Positions 34,029-44,153 are shown, counted from the stretch's first letter. The stretch: DNA of 64,000 bases from Phenylobacterium soli (GCF_003254475.1 NZ_QFYQ01000001.1:744001-808000), one strand, 5' to 3'. Translations and numbers: made by a program. Notes: generated by a model from the sequence alone, not told the origin.

Positions 34029-36113
34029 TCAGCGGCCGCCTTTGCCAGCGCCCGGTTGCCCGGAGCCGGCGCCTGCGCCCGGCGCGGGCGCCGGGGTGGC
34101 GGCCTGACGGCGGCGGAAGCCGCCCATCATCTTCATGGCCTCGGCCATCTCGGCCTTGTCGAGGGAGCCGTCGTGGTCCTTGTCGATCAGGTCGAAATAC
34201 TTCGCGAGGTTGTCGCCCACCTGGCCCTTCAGCTCCGTCCGCTGGATCTTGCCGTCGATGTTGTCGTCCAGCATGCCGAAGATGCGGCCCTGGTTCAGCG
34301 CCTCGTCATAGTTGACGAAGCGATCCGAGGTCTCGTCGGCCCAGCGGTAGCGGATCGCGGTGTAGAACATCTCCTCCCAGGACTGGTCGCCCCAGACCAC
34401 CGTCTTGTTCGGGTCCGGGTTGGCCGGGTTTTCCTTGGAGTTGTCGTAGATGAAGTGGGCGATCAGCTTCGAGCCCGCCGGCACCTTGATCGGCTCGGCG
34501 AAGTTGTAGTCGCGCTGCCAGTTGAAGTCGTAGCGCGGCAGGCTGAGCAGGAGCTTCTCCTTGCCGTCCGGATAGCGGATCCACAAGTCGGCCGCGTAGC
34601 CGCGGTAGTGGGCGTGCGGGAAGGCCGAATAGAGCAGCGCGTCGTGCGCGAACTCCAGGTAGGCGACTTCCTTGTGACGCGGGTCGTTCGGCGGCAGGAC
34701 GATCGAGTTGTCGACGATCACCGAGTTGTGCAGCACCAGCTTCGGCTTCTCGTTCGGCTTGTAGAAGTAGAGGCCGATCTGCGAGTGGTCCGTCACTTCC
34801 TTGCCGAACGGGGTGTAGTGCGCCTGCAGGCCCACCGCGCCGCCCGGCGGCAGGTAGGTGCCGACGTTGGTCGGCGAGACCTCGGACTCCGCGCCCACCG
34901 CATAGCCGCCCACCGAGACGCCCCAGCGGCTCTCGTTGGCCTTGCCGTCGGCCGGCACTTCCTTGAGGTAGCCGGTCAGGAGGTGGTGCACCGCCTGGCG
35001 CTGCTCGACCTTCACGGTCGAGGCCTTGATCCACTTGCCCTCGGTCAGCGGGTTGAGGACGTAGGGCCGCTGGTAGTCGACCACGCCCGTCGCCGGGATC
35101 GTGTAGGCCGGCACGTTGAGGATCAGGTCCGGCTTGCCGAGCGGCCACTCCTGGGCGACGTGCGGCTTGGCGGCCAGCGGATCGGGGCCGTCGCCGCGCG
35201 GCGCGCCCTCTTCGATCCAGTGGACCAGGGTCTTGATGTCCTTGGCCGACAGGTTCTTGTCGTCCGAGAACTTACCGACGTGCGGATCGGCGTTGTAGGG
35301 CGGCATCCGGTCGGTGCGGATCACCTCGCGGATCATCGGGGCGAAGCCCTTCACCATGGCGTAGTTGTCCATGGCGAACGGGCCGATCGAGCCCTTCTGG
35401 TGACAGGAGACGCAGTTCTTCTCCAGGATCGGCGCCACGTCATGGGCGTAGGAGATCTTCTGCGGCTTAGCCTTGGCCGGGAAGTCGATCAGGCAGCCCT
35501 TCGACTGCAGCGAGGCCTGCTGCACCGGCTGGCCGGCCAGGAGGGCCGTGAGCGCGTCGGCGGCGAAGCGGTGCTCCACCTTCTTCTGCCCGCCGCCGTA
35601 GTCGGAGCGGTCGTCCACCGGCCCGTGGTAGACCACCTGCCAGGTCTTCGGGTTGATGACGAACACCTCGGCGGTGCGCTGCACGCCGAGGGACTCGCCG
35701 ACCAGTTGGTTGGAGTCCATCAGCACCGGCATGTCGTAGCCGGCCTCCTTGGCCTCGGCCTGGACCGCCTCGCGGCTGTCCTGGAGGCTGGAGTTCAGCA
35801 TCATGAACTCGACGTTCTTGCCCGCGAACTGCTGCTGCAGCTCCTTGTAGGCCGGCGCCTGGCTGCGCGAGATCGGGCAGCCGTTCATCTGGGTGATCAG
35901 CACGATCGCCGACTTGTCGGCCATCCGGTAGAGCTCGTGGCCGCCGAGGTCAGCGTCGACCAGCATGAAGTTGTCGACGGTCATCGGCTGGGCCGCCGCC
36001 GATTCCGCGGCCACGGCGCGCCCGGCGTTGTGATTGAGGGCGGTCGCCGCCGCGCCGGCCATCAGGGCCGCGCCACCGAGCGCCGCGAGCACGAAAATGC
36101 GCGCCGTCTTCAT
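34029..36113 (-). CDS. Exported redoxin / cytochrome c / copper monooxygenase-like / EF-hand protein
   Basis: 694 residues with an N-terminal signal/anchor (KTARIFVLAALGGAALMAGAA). Domains: redoxin fold about 40-195 with a lone Cys (C79 in MNGCPISR rather than CxxC); cytochrome c-like about 220-300 with CVSCH (C234, C237, H238) and likely axial M270 in RMPPYN; peptidylglycine/dopamine-hydroxylase-like domain about 325-595 keeping all copper-ligand positions, H376, H377, H432 for one copper and H500, H502, M582 for the other; two EF-hand loops (616-627 and 644-655); a Gly/Pro/Ala tail. Suggests a periplasmic or outer-face copper hydroxylase receiving electrons through heme, perhaps calcium-responsive. 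Substrate unknown. Monocistronic. Confidence 0.88.
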   Translation of the reverse strand: MKTARIFVLAALGGAALMAGAAATALNHNAGRAVAAESAAAQPMTVDNFMLVDADLGGHELYRMADKSAIVLITQMNGCPISRSQAPAYKELQQQFAGKNVEFMMLNSSLQDSREAVQAEAKEAGYDMPVLMDSNQLVGESLGVQRTAEVFVINPKTWQVVYHGPVDDRSDYGGGQKKVEHRFAADALTALLAGQPVQQASLQSKGCLIDFPAKAKPQKISYAHDVAPILEKNCVSCHQKGSIGPFAMDNYAMVKGFAPMIREVIRTDRMPPYNADPHVGKFSDDKNLSAKDIKTLVHWIEEGAPRGDGPDPLAAKPHVAQEWPLGKPDLILNVPAYTIPATGVVDYQRPYVLNPLTEGKWIKASTVKVEQRQAVHHLLTGYLKEVPADGKANESRWGVSVGGYAVGAESEVSPTNVGTYLPPGGAVGLQAHYTPFGKEVTDHSQIGLYFYKPNEKPKLVLHNSVIVDNSIVLPPNDPRHKEVAYLEFAHDALLYSAFPHAHYRGYAADLWIRYPDGKEKLLLSLPRYDFNWQRDYNFAEPIKVPAGSKLIAHFIYDNSKENPANPDPNKTVVWGDQSWEEMFYTAIRYRWADETSDRFVNYDEALNQGRIFGMLDDNIDGKIQRTELKGQVGDNLAKYFDLIDKDHDGSLDKAEMAEAMKMMGGFRRRQAATPAPAPGAGAGSGQPGAGKGGR

Positions 36114-36202
36114 CTGGAAATCTCCTCCCCGTCTGTGCCGGGCGATCCCGCGGTCCGTGCGTGCGGCCGCGTGTGAAACGCCGAACTTAACGTCGTTCAG
36201 CG

Positions 36203-36232
36203 ATCCTATCCAGCATACCCGTGTTGCATCAA
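36203..36232 (-). promoter_or_regulatory. Candidate promoter of the redoxin/copper protein gene
   Basis: Minus strand TTGATG (36227-36232) and TAGGAT (36203-36208), 18 bases apart, about 90 bases before the ATG in a locally A/T-richer stretch. Moderate match only. Confidence 0.3.
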
Positions 36233-36268
36233 TGTTTCGATGACGCGGGCGTCAGTTTTGGGGAGGGC

Positions 36269-38017
36269 TCAGGCGCGCGCCTTCTCCGCGGCGATCCAGG
36301 CGTCGATGCGCGTCTCCAGCAGGTTCAGCGGCAGGGGCCCGGCCAGCAGCACCGCGTCGTGGAAGCGCCGGACGTCGAACTTCGGGCCCAGCGCCGCCTC
36401 GGCCTTGTGGCGCAATTCCAGGATCTTCAGCTCGCCGATCTTGTAGGCCAGCGCCTGGCCGGGCCAGCCGACGTAGCGGGCGAGTTCGACCTCGATGTTG
36501 TGCGGCGCAAGCGCGGTGTTCTCGGTGAAGCAGGCGCGGGCCTGGTCCAGCGTCCAGCCCTTCCAGTGGATGCCGGTGTCGGCCACCAGCCGGCAGGCGC
36601 GCCACATCTCCATGGAGAGCCGGCCGAACTGTTCGTAGGGGTCTCGGTAGACGCCCATCTCGACGCCGAGCTGTTCGGCGTAGAGGCCCCAGCCCTCGGT
36701 GAAGGCGGTGACGTCGGCCTCGCGGCGGAAGGTCGGCACGTCCTCCAGCTCCTGGCCGAGGGCGATCTGGGTGTGATGGCCCGGCGCTGACTCGTGCAGG
36801 GTCAGGGCCGGCAGCTCGTAGAGCGGCCGCTGGTCGAGGTGGCTGGTGTTGACCATGTACCCGCCGGCGACGCCCTGCTTGGGCGAGCCCTCGAAGTAGC
36901 GGGCCGAGGTGTAGGTCTCCTCGATCTCGGCGGGGACCGGCCGCACGCCGAAGGTCAGCCGCGGCAGGGTCGCGAAGTAGCGCGGCAGCTTGTCGTCGAC
37001 CCGCTTGGCGATCTCCGAGGCCTTCTCCAGCAGCGCCTGGCGGCTGGTGACGTAGAACCGCGGATCCTTGCGCAGCATGGCGATGAAGGCCGGCAGGTCG
37101 CCTTTGAAGCCGGTCTGGCCGATCACCGCGTCCATCTCGGCGCGGATGCGCTTCACTTCGGAGAGGCCGATGTCGTGGATCTGGTCCGGCGTCAGGTCCG
37201 TGGTCGTGTGGTCGGCCACCAGCCAGCGGTAGTAGGCCTCGCCGCCGGGCACGCTGCGCACCCCCAGGGTCTTGCGAGAGGCCGGCAGGTACTCGGTCTT
37301 CAGGAAGCTGACGAAGGCCGCGCGGGCCGGCCGGATCTTCTCGCGGATCAAGCCCTCGGCCTCGGCCCGCAGCGCCGCCTGGCGCGCCGCCGGAACGGAG
37401 GCGGGGAAGGTCGCGAACGGCTTCAGCAGCGGGTCGGTCTCCGGCGCCTGGGCGGCCTCCTGCTCGGCGCGGGCGATCACCGCCTCGGTGTTCTCCACCG
37501 GCTGGGTGAAGCCGGTGCGCGCGCCCCGGCGGGCGTTGTCGATGTTGGCCGCGTAAAAGTCCGGCAGGGCGGTCAGGCGGGCGATCCAGGCCCGCGCGTC
37601 GGCCTCGGAGTCGAGGTTGGTGGTCGAGGCGAAGTAGTCGAGCTCGTTGTCGAAGCCGCCGTCGGAATTGAACGGCAGCCGCGCCTCGTCGAAGGAAAGG
37701 CTCTTCAGGCGCCGATCCAGCGTCCAGGCCAGGAAGTCGCGGTTCAGCCGCGCCCCGGACGAGAGCCCCTTGGGCGCGATGGCCTTCAGCCGCGCCTGGA
37801 AGGCGCCGAGCGCCGCCTTGCGCCGGGCGTCGGCCGCGGGCGTCGGGTCGGGCAGGCGGGCGAGGGCCGCCTTGTCGCCTTCGCGGCCGGCGGTGAACGG
37901 ATCGTCGGCCAGGGCCCAGGCCTCGTAGTCGGCCACCAGCCGGTTGAGCGGCCGATCGTCCGCCAGGGCCGGCCCCGCGACGAGCACCAGGACGAGCGCG
38001 ATGAGCAGGCGACGCAT
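36269..38017 (-). CDS. DUF885 family exported metallopeptidase-like protein
   Basis: 582 residues from the ATG at 38017; the open frame runs further upstream but only this start gives a signal peptide (MRRLLIALVLVLVAGPALA). DUF885 features: a conserved N-terminal RLVADYEAWALADDPF, the zinc-site-like LHESAPGHHTQ in the second half, and a C-terminal WPGQALAYKIGELKILELR. DUF885 proteins are predicted helical zinc peptidases; none of the substrates is clear here. Faces the same way as the redoxin gene but separated by 155 bases. Confidence 0.9.
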   Translation of the reverse strand: MRRLLIALVLVLVAGPALADDRPLNRLVADYEAWALADDPFTAGREGDKAALARLPDPTPAADARRKAALGAFQARLKAIAPKGLSSGARLNRDFLAWTLDRRLKSLSFDEARLPFNSDGGFDNELDYFASTTNLDSEADARAWIARLTALPDFYAANIDNARRGARTGFTQPVENTEAVIARAEQEAAQAPETDPLLKPFATFPASVPAARQAALRAEAEGLIREKIRPARAAFVSFLKTEYLPASRKTLGVRSVPGGEAYYRWLVADHTTTDLTPDQIHDIGLSEVKRIRAEMDAVIGQTGFKGDLPAFIAMLRKDPRFYVTSRQALLEKASEIAKRVDDKLPRYFATLPRLTFGVRPVPAEIEETYTSARYFEGSPKQGVAGGYMVNTSHLDQRPLYELPALTLHESAPGHHTQIALGQELEDVPTFRREADVTAFTEGWGLYAEQLGVEMGVYRDPYEQFGRLSMEMWRACRLVADTGIHWKGWTLDQARACFTENTALAPHNIEVELARYVGWPGQALAYKIGELKILELRHKAEAALGPKFDVRRFHDAVLLAGPLPLNLLETRIDAWIAAEKARA

Positions 38018-38168
38018 CTGAGACTTCCCCCAAATCTTGAGCCGCCAAGCTGGCGCAAGCCGGGACGCCACACAACACTTCGCCCCTGACGGCACTTGTC
38101 GGGGGCCGCTCATGCCCTCATGGTGCCGCTCCAAAGGGCAGGGATTCCAGCCCTCGGGGGATTCGCAC

Positions 38169-39569
38169 ATGAGTTTCGTCACGCGCCGCAAGCCGGTGGA
38201 AGCCGCCCATCGCGAGGGCTCGGGCCTCAAGAAGACCCTCGGCTGGCCGCACCTCGTGGCGCTGGGCGTCGGCGCCATCATCGGCACCGGCATCTACACC
38301 CTGACCGGCGTGGCCGCGGGCCTCGCCGGCCCGGCCGTGATCCTCTCGTTCGCGGTGGCCGGCGCGGTCTGCGCCTGCGCCGCCCTCTGCTACGCCGAGA
38401 TGGCCTCGCTCACGCCCCAGGCCGGCAGCGCCTACACCTATTCCTACGTGACGCTCGGCGAGATGGTCGCCTGGGTGATCGGCTGGAGCCTGATCCTCGA
38501 ATACACCCTGGTCTGCTCGGCCGTGTCGGTGGGCTGGGCCGGCTACGCCACCGGCCTCATCAGGTCGGCCGGCTGGCCGATTCCGGCCACCCTGCTGGCG
38601 GGCCCCGAGGCGGGCGGGATCGTCAACCTGCCGGCGGTGTTCATCGCCATCGCGGTCACCGGCATGCTGCTGGTCGGCACCCGCGAGAGCGCGACGGTCA
38701 ACTTCGTCCTGGTCTGCGTGAAGCTGGTGGCGCTCGCCGCCTTCGTCGCCTTCACCCTGCCGGCCTTCGACGCCAGCCATTTCCACCCCTTTGCACCCTT
38801 CGGCTTCGGGGCGCACGAGATCGACGGCAAGAAGTACGGGGTGATGGGCGCGGCGGCGATCATCTTCTTCGCCTTCTACGGCTTCGATGCCATTTCCACG
38901 GCCGCAGAGGAGGCCAAGAATCCCCGGCGGGACCTGACGATCGGCATCGTCGGCTCGATGGTCATCTGCACCCTGATCTACATGGTGGTGGCCGCCGCCG
39001 CCCTCGGCGCCCAGCCCTTCGACGCCTTCTCCAAGAGCCCCGAGCCGCTGGCCTTCGTCCTGCGTCAGCTCGGCCGACCGGGCGCCGCCTCGCTGATCGC
39101 CGGGGCCGCGGTGGTCGCCCTGCCGACGGTCATTATGGTCTTCATGTTCGGCCAGAGCCGGGTGTTCTTCGCCATGGCCCGCGACGGCCTGCTGCCGCGC
39201 GGCCTCGCCGGCGTCGACCGGCGCGGCGTGCCGGTGGCGGTGACGGTGCTGACCGGCCTGATCTCGGCGGTGATCGCCGGCTTCCTGCCGCTCTCCGAGA
39301 TCGCGTCCCTGGCCAACGCCGGCACCCTGGCGGCCTTCATCGCCACCGCCTGCGCGGTCATGGCGCTGCGCCGCCGCGCGCCGCAGCTGGAGCGGCCGTT
39401 CACCACCCCGCTCGTCTGGGTCATCGGCCCGGCCGCGGTGCTGGGTTGCCTCTATCTCTTCACCAGCCTGTCGGCGAAGACGATCGGCTTCTTCTTCGCG
39501 TGGAACGCCGTGGGCGTCGTCGTCTACCTGGCCTACGGCCGGACGAAGAGCGCGCTGGCGAGCGCCTGA
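38169..39569 (+). CDS. APC-superfamily amino acid permease
   Basis: 466 residues from ATG 38169, with about twelve membrane segments. GVGAIIGTGIYTLTGVAAG is the conserved first-helix unwound motif of the APC/CAT family; FFAFYGFDAISTAAEEAKNPRRDLTIGI is the conserved loop between helices 6 and 8. Closest in layout to cationic-amino-acid-type (CAT/YfnA) transporters. Divergent from DUF885. An earlier in-frame GTG at 38037 is less likely, since the extra residues are non-hydrophobic and not family-like. Confidence 0.92.
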   Translation: MSFVTRRKPVEAAHREGSGLKKTLGWPHLVALGVGAIIGTGIYTLTGVAAGLAGPAVILSFAVAGAVCACAALCYAEMASLTPQAGSAYTYSYVTLGEMVAWVIGWSLILEYTLVCSAVSVGWAGYATGLIRSAGWPIPATLLAGPEAGGIVNLPAVFIAIAVTGMLLVGTRESATVNFVLVCVKLVALAAFVAFTLPAFDASHFHPFAPFGFGAHEIDGKKYGVMGAAAIIFFAFYGFDAISTAAEEAKNPRRDLTIGIVGSMVICTLIYMVVAAAALGAQPFDAFSKSPEPLAFVLRQLGRPGAASLIAGAAVVALPTVIMVFMFGQSRVFFAMARDGLLPRGLAGVDRRGVPVAVTVLTGLISAVIAGFLPLSEIASLANAGTLAAFIATACAVMALRRRAPQLERPFTTPLVWVIGPAAVLGCLYLFTSLSAKTIGFFFAWNAVGVVVYLAYGRTKSALASA

Positions 39570-39597
39570 CGGACGCCCCGCCGGGGGCGGCGCCCGC

Positions 39598-40494
39598 CTA
39601 CTCCGCCGGCTCCTCGACCCCCGGGCCGGCCTCGGCGAGTTCGCGCAGGTAGCGGCCGTACTCGCTCTTGGCCTGGGTGTCGGCGATGGCCTTGAGCTGG
39701 GCGGCGTCGATCCAGCCCTGGCGGAAGGCGATCTCCTCGATGCAGCCGATCCGCAGGCCCTGGCGCTGCTCGAAGGTGCGGATCAGCTCGCCGGCCTGGA
39801 TCAGGCTGTCGTGGGTGCCGGCGTCCTCCCAGGCGAAGCCGCGGCCGAGCAGCTCGACGTGCAGCTCGCCGGCCTCGAGGTAGAGCTGGTTGAGGGCGGT
39901 GATCTCCAGCTCGCCGCGGTCCGAGCGGGTCAGGGTCTTGGCCAGCTCGCTGGCCCGGCCGTCGTAGAAGTAGAGCCCGGTGACCGCGTAGTTCGACTTC
40001 GGCCTGGCCGGCTTCTCGACGATGGACAGCGCCTTGCCCTCGGGGCTGAGCTCGACCACGCCGTAGCGCTCGGGATCGTGCACCGGATAACCGAACACCG
40101 TCGCCCCCTCGGTTCGCGCCGAGGCCCTCGCCAGCATCTGGCCGAAGTTCTGGCCGAAGAAGATGTTGTCGCCGAGGATCATGACGCTCGGCTCGCCGCC
40201 GACGAAATCCTCGCCCAGCAGGTAGGCTTCGGCGAGGCCCCCCGGCGTGGGCTGGACGACGTATTCGAACCGCACGCCGATCTGCGAGCCGTCGCCCAGC
40301 AGGCGCTTGAACTGCGGCTGGTCCTCCGGCGTGGTGATGATCAGGATCTCACGCACCCCGGCCAGCAGCAGCACCGACAGCGGGTAGTAGATCATCGGCT
40401 TGTCGTAGACCGGCAGCAGCTGCTTGGAGACCGCCAGGGTCAGCGGATGCAGCCGCGTGCCCGCGCCGCCCGCCAGGATGATGCCGCGCCTCAT
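39598..40494 (-). CDS. rfbA: Glucose-1-phosphate thymidylyltransferase
   Basis: 298 residues. [19 protein letters not shown] is the nucleotide-binding signature; [35 protein letters not shown] and [15 protein letters not shown] are family hallmarks. Forms dTDP-glucose from dTTP and glucose-1-phosphate, the first step towards dTDP-rhamnose. Last gene in rfbB-rfbD-rfbA; its ATG overlaps the rfbD stop by four bases. Confidence 0.96.
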   Translation of the reverse strand: MRRGIILAGGAGTRLHPLTLAVSKQLLPVYDKPMIYYPLSVLLLAGVREILIITTPEDQPQFKRLLGDGSQIGVRFEYVVQPTPGGLAEAYLLGEDFVGGEPSVMILGDNIFFGQNFGQMLARASARTEGATVFGYPVHDPERYGVVELSPEGKALSIVEKPARPKSNYAVTGLYFYDGRASELAKTLTRSDRGELEITALNQLYLEAGELHVELLGRGFAWEDAGTHDSLIQAGELIRTFEQRQGLRIGCIEEIAFRQGWIDAAQLKAIADTQAKSEYGRYLRELAEAGPGVEEPAE

Positions 40495-41375
40495 GAGGTG
40501 ACCTTCAACTCGTCGATGATCTCGGCCAGCGCCGTCCGCCAGGGCCGCGGGCTGTAGCCGAAGACGCGCTCCAGGCGCGTGGTGTCGAGGGTGCCGCGTA
40601 GCGGCCGGCGCGCCGGCGAGGGGCGGTCGGCGGTGCGGATCGCCTCGACCCTGGGCGCGGCCTCGCCGAGCGCCTCTTCGAAGATCGCCTCGGCGAAGCC
40701 CTTCCAGCTCACCTCGCCGGCGTTGGCGAAGTGGAACAGGCCGAACGCCGGATCGCCCGCCGAGACGGTCAGCCGCGCGGTCTGGTCGAGGATGAACTGG
40801 GCGAGGTCGCCGGCCGCGGTCGGGCGGCCGAACTGGTCATCGACGACCTTCAGCGGATGTCCTTCCGCGGCCACCCGCAGCATGGTCTTCACGAAGTTCT
40901 TGCCGTGGGCAGAGACCACCCAGGAGGTGCGCAGCACGGTCGCCCGCGCGCAGGCTTCCAGCACCGCCGCCTCGCCGGCCAGCTTGGAGGCGCCGTAGAC
41001 GTTGAGCGGGTTGGTCGGGTCGGTCTCGACGTAGGGCGCGCCCTTCTCGCCGTCGAACACATAGTCGGTGGAGACGTGGACCACGGCGGCGCCGGCCTTG
41101 TCGGCCGCCGCGGCGATCGCCCCCGGCGTCTCGGCGTTGATCCGCAAGGCGAGCTCGCGTTCGCTCTCGGCCTGGTCGACGGCGGTGTAGGCCGCGGCGA
41201 TGACCACCAGGTCCGGCGCATGGGCGCCCACCTGGGCCGCGCAGCCCTCGGGGTCGGCGAAGTCGGCCTCGGCGTGTGACAGGGCGCTCAGCGCCAGGCC
41301 GTCCTCCACCGCGCGGCGGCGGAGCTCCGTCGCCAGCTGCCCGGTCTTGCCGAACTGCAGGATCCGCAAGCTCAC
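40491..41375 (-). CDS. rfbD: dTDP-4-dehydrorhamnose reductase
   Basis: 294 residues. N-terminal Rossmann motif variant [26 protein letters not shown] and the catalytic YGASKLAGE (Tyr-x3-Lys). Reduces dTDP-4-keto-rhamnose with NADPH to dTDP-L-rhamnose. Four-base overlaps on both sides make rfbB-rfbD-rfbA one translational unit. The 3,5-epimerase (rfbC) that normally supplies its substrate is not in the window. Confidence 0.95.
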   Translation of the reverse strand: MSLRILQFGKTGQLATELRRRAVEDGLALSALSHAEADFADPEGCAAQVGAHAPDLVVIAAAYTAVDQAESERELALRINAETPGAIAAAADKAGAAVVHVSTDYVFDGEKGAPYVETDPTNPLNVYGASKLAGEAAVLEACARATVLRTSWVVSAHGKNFVKTMLRVAAEGHPLKVVDDQFGRPTAAGDLAQFILDQTARLTVSAGDPAFGLFHFANAGEVSWKGFAEAIFEEALGEAAPRVEAIRTADRPSPARRPLRGTLDTTRLERVFGYSPRPWRTALAEIIDELKVTS

Positions 41376-42421
41376 GCCTTCACCAGCCCCAGGCGCTCGG
41401 AGTGGAAGCCGCGGTCGCGGATGCGCTGCACCCAGTCCTTGTTCTCGACGTACCAGCGGACGGTCTCATCGAGCCCGTCCTCGAGGCTGGTTTTCGCCTG
41501 CCAGCCGAGCTCGGCCTTCAGCTTGGAGGCGTCGATGGCGTAGCGGAAATCGTGGCCCGGCCGGTCGGCGACGAAGGTGATCTTGTCTGCGTGGGCGGTG
41601 TTGGCCGGGGCGTACTTGTCGAGCGCCGCGCAGAGCAGCTGAACGATCTCCAGGTTGCGCCGGTTGGGCGTGCCGCCGATGCAGTAGGTCTCCTGCAGCC
41701 GCCCCCTGGTCAGCACCAGCAGCAAGGCCTCGGCGTGGTCGTCCACGTGCAGCCAGTCGCGCACCTGGCGGCCGTCGCCGTAGATCGGGATCGACTTGCC
41801 CTCCATGGCCCGGCTGATCACCGTCGGGATCAGCTTCTCGGGGAATTGGTAGGGCCCGTAGTTGTTGGCGCAGTTGGTGATCACCACCGGCAGGCCATAG
41901 GTGCGGCCCCAGGCGCGCACCAGGTGGTCGGCGCCGGCCTTGGAGGCCGAGTAGGGCGAGTTGGGATCGTAGGGCGTCGCCTCCGAGAAGGCCCCGTCCT
42001 CGCCGAGCGCGCCGAATACCTCGTCGGTGGAGACGTGGTGGAAGCGAAAGCCGGCCTTACGCTCGGCCGGCAGCCCGTTCCAGTAGGCCCGCGCCGCCTC
42101 CAGCAGCACGGCGGTGCCGACCACGTTGGAGACCACGAACTCCATCGGCCCTTCGATGGCCCGGTCGTTGTGGCTCTCGGCGGCCAGGTGCATGACCGCG
42201 TCGGGCTGGTGGCGCGCGAAGATGTCGGTCACCCGCCGGGGATCGGCCACGTCGGCCTCTTCGAAGGCGTAGGCCCGGCTCGCCGCCACGCCGGCCACGT
42301 TCTCCAGGTTCGCCGAATAGGTCAGCTTGTCGAGGTTCACCACCTCGTGGCCGTCGGCGATCGCCTTGCGCACGACGGCCGAGCCGATGAACCCGGCGCC
42401 GCCCGTGATCAGGATCTTCAT
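41372..42421 (-). CDS. rfbB: dTDP-glucose 4,6-dehydratase
   Basis: 349 residues. NAD-binding GGAGFIGSAVVRK, HLAAESHNDRAIEG, STDEVFGALGEDGAFSE (catalytic Asp-Glu), and YSASKAGADHLVRAW (Tyr-x3-Lys). Converts dTDP-glucose to the 4-keto-6-deoxy sugar. First gene of the minus-strand rfb unit, divergent from the MATE transporter. Confidence 0.96.
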   Translation of the reverse strand: MKILITGGAGFIGSAVVRKAIADGHEVVNLDKLTYSANLENVAGVAASRAYAFEEADVADPRRVTDIFARHQPDAVMHLAAESHNDRAIEGPMEFVVSNVVGTAVLLEAARAYWNGLPAERKAGFRFHHVSTDEVFGALGEDGAFSEATPYDPNSPYSASKAGADHLVRAWGRTYGLPVVITNCANNYGPYQFPEKLIPTVISRAMEGKSIPIYGDGRQVRDWLHVDDHAEALLLVLTRGRLQETYCIGGTPNRRNLEIVQLLCAALDKYAPANTAHADKITFVADRPGHDFRYAIDASKLKAELGWQAKTSLEDGLDETVRWYVENKDWVQRIRDRGFHSERLGLVKA

Positions 42422-42644
42422 GCGGTCTTTCTAGCTTGTCGGCGGACTTTCGCCACCGGCGCCCCTCAACAGCCTGCTCTTACAGCGAAACCCTGCCGGC
42501 TCAAGCTGGAGTGGGCGCGCGCTTGAAGCCGGCGCGGCGGCTACCTACCATTTCGGTGCATTTTGAAGAATCGGTCTCCGGCCGCCCCGCGGCCGGGTGA
42601 CCGGCGCGCCCGCGCATACCGGCGGGCCAAATGGGGAAGAGCTC

Positions 42645-44153
42645 TTGCAGCCCAAGGACGCCAGCGCGAGGGGCCGCAAGGGGCCGGACCTGACCTCCGG
42701 GCCGATCGGCAAGACGCTGATCACCTTCGCCCTGCCGGTGCTGGGCTCCAACATACTGCAATCGCTGAACGGCACCGCCAACGCCTTCTGGGTCAGCCAC
42801 CAGCTCGGCGAGGCGGCGCTCACCGCCACCTCCAACTCCAACCAGATCTTCTTCCTGATGCTGGGCGCGGTGTTCGGCATCTCCATGGCCGCCAACATCA
42901 TGATCGGCCAGGCGATCGGCGCGGAGGACCGCGATCTCGCCAAGAAGGTGGTCGGCTCCTGCACCGCCTTCTTCCTGGCCCTGTCGCTGATGGTCGGCGT
43001 CGCCGGCTACCTGCTGACGCCCGGCATCCTCGACGCCATGCGCACCCCGGCCGACGCGCGGATCGACGCGATCGCCTACCTGCGGGTGATCTTCACCGCC
43101 ATGCCGTTCATGTACTTCTTCAGCTACGTGATGATGGCCATGCGGGGGACGGGCGACAGCCGCACGCCCTTCTACTTCTCCCTGATGTCGGTGGTTCTCG
43201 ACGTCATCCTCAACCCGATGCTGATCATCGGCGTCGGGCCGTTCCCCAGGCTCGGCATCGCCGGCTCGGCCTTCTCCACCCTGATCTCCCAGACGGTGAC
43301 GCTCGCCGCCATGCTGGCCTACCTCTACCGGTCGGGCTCGATCCTGGTGCTGAGGCCCGCCGAGTTCGGCCTGCTGGTCCCCGACCTGAAGATCATCCGC
43401 ACCCTGATCCTCAAGGGCCTGCCGATGGGCTTCCAGATGATCGTCATCAGCCTGGCGGCGGTGACCATGATGAGCCTGGTCAACCTCTACGGCGTGCACA
43501 CCTCGGCGGCCTATGGCGCGGCGGCGCAGCTGTGGACCTACGTCCAGATGCCGTCGATGGCGCTCGGCGCGGCGGTCTCCTCCATGGCCGCGCAGAACGT
43601 CGGCGCCGGCCGGATCGACCGGGTGGAGAAGGTGGCCCACACCGGCGTGCTCTACGCCTTCCTGATGACCGCCGCCCCGGTGCTGGTGATCTACCTGACC
43701 GAGGGCCTCGTCCTGCGGGTCTTCCTGCCGGGCTCCAGCCCCTCCCTGCCGATCGCCGTCCACATCAACAGCTTCGTGCTCTGGGGCTTCATCGCCTTCG
43801 GCATGGCCTTCATCTTCTCCGGCGTGGTGCGCGCCACCGGCGCGGTCTGGCCGCCGCTGCTGGCCATGGTGATCTCGCTGTGGGTGGTGCGGATCCCCTT
43901 CGCCAACCTGCTGATGCCGGCCATGGGCGCCGACGCGGTCTGGCTCTCCTTCCCGATCGGCAGCCTGACGACCCTGGTGTTGGCCGCGGGCTACTACCGC
44001 TGGGGCGGCTGGCGCAAGGCGCGCATGCTCGACGTGCGGCCGAGCTCGGACGCGCCCGACACCGGGCTCGGCCAGCCGATGATCGAGGAGAGCGAGGCCA
44101 TCATCGAGGCCGAGGAGAAGGCCCTCGGTGAGCCCTCTCCGGTCCGCTCCTAG
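42645..44153 (+). CDS. MATE family efflux transporter
   Basis: 502 residues from TTG 42645, preferred because GGGGAAGAG lies just upstream; a GTG at 42597 is in frame but has no ribosome site. Twelve predicted membrane segments in two halves. GPIGKTLITFALPVLGSN and LILKGLPMGFQMIVIS open the two MATE repeats, and IGQAIGAEDRDLAKKV / AQNVGAGRIDRVEKV are the conserved loops following them. Na+- or H+-coupled export of drugs or metabolites. The C-terminal tail is acidic (EESEAIIEAEEKALGE). Confidence 0.92.
   Translation: MQPKDASARGRKGPDLTSGPIGKTLITFALPVLGSNILQSLNGTANAFWVSHQLGEAALTATSNSNQIFFLMLGAVFGISMAANIMIGQAIGAEDRDLAKKVVGSCTAFFLALSLMVGVAGYLLTPGILDAMRTPADARIDAIAYLRVIFTAMPFMYFFSYVMMAMRGTGDSRTPFYFSLMSVVLDVILNPMLIIGVGPFPRLGIAGSAFSTLISQTVTLAAMLAYLYRSGSILVLRPAEFGLLVPDLKIIRTLILKGLPMGFQMIVISLAAVTMMSLVNLYGVHTSAAYGAAAQLWTYVQMPSMALGAAVSSMAAQNVGAGRIDRVEKVAHTGVLYAFLMTAAPVLVIYLTEGLVLRVFLPGSSPSLPIAVHINSFVLWGFIAFGMAFIFSGVVRATGAVWPPLLAMVISLWVVRIPFANLLMPAMGADAVWLSFPIGSLTTLVLAAGYYRWGGWRKARMLDVRPSSDAPDTGLGQPMIEESEAIIEAEEKALGEPSPVRS

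Noticed and set aside
36240..36262. TGACG-CGGG-CGTCA hairpin followed by GTTTT as a plus-strand terminator
   Set aside because: No plus-strand gene ends here and the stem is only five bases; likely chance.
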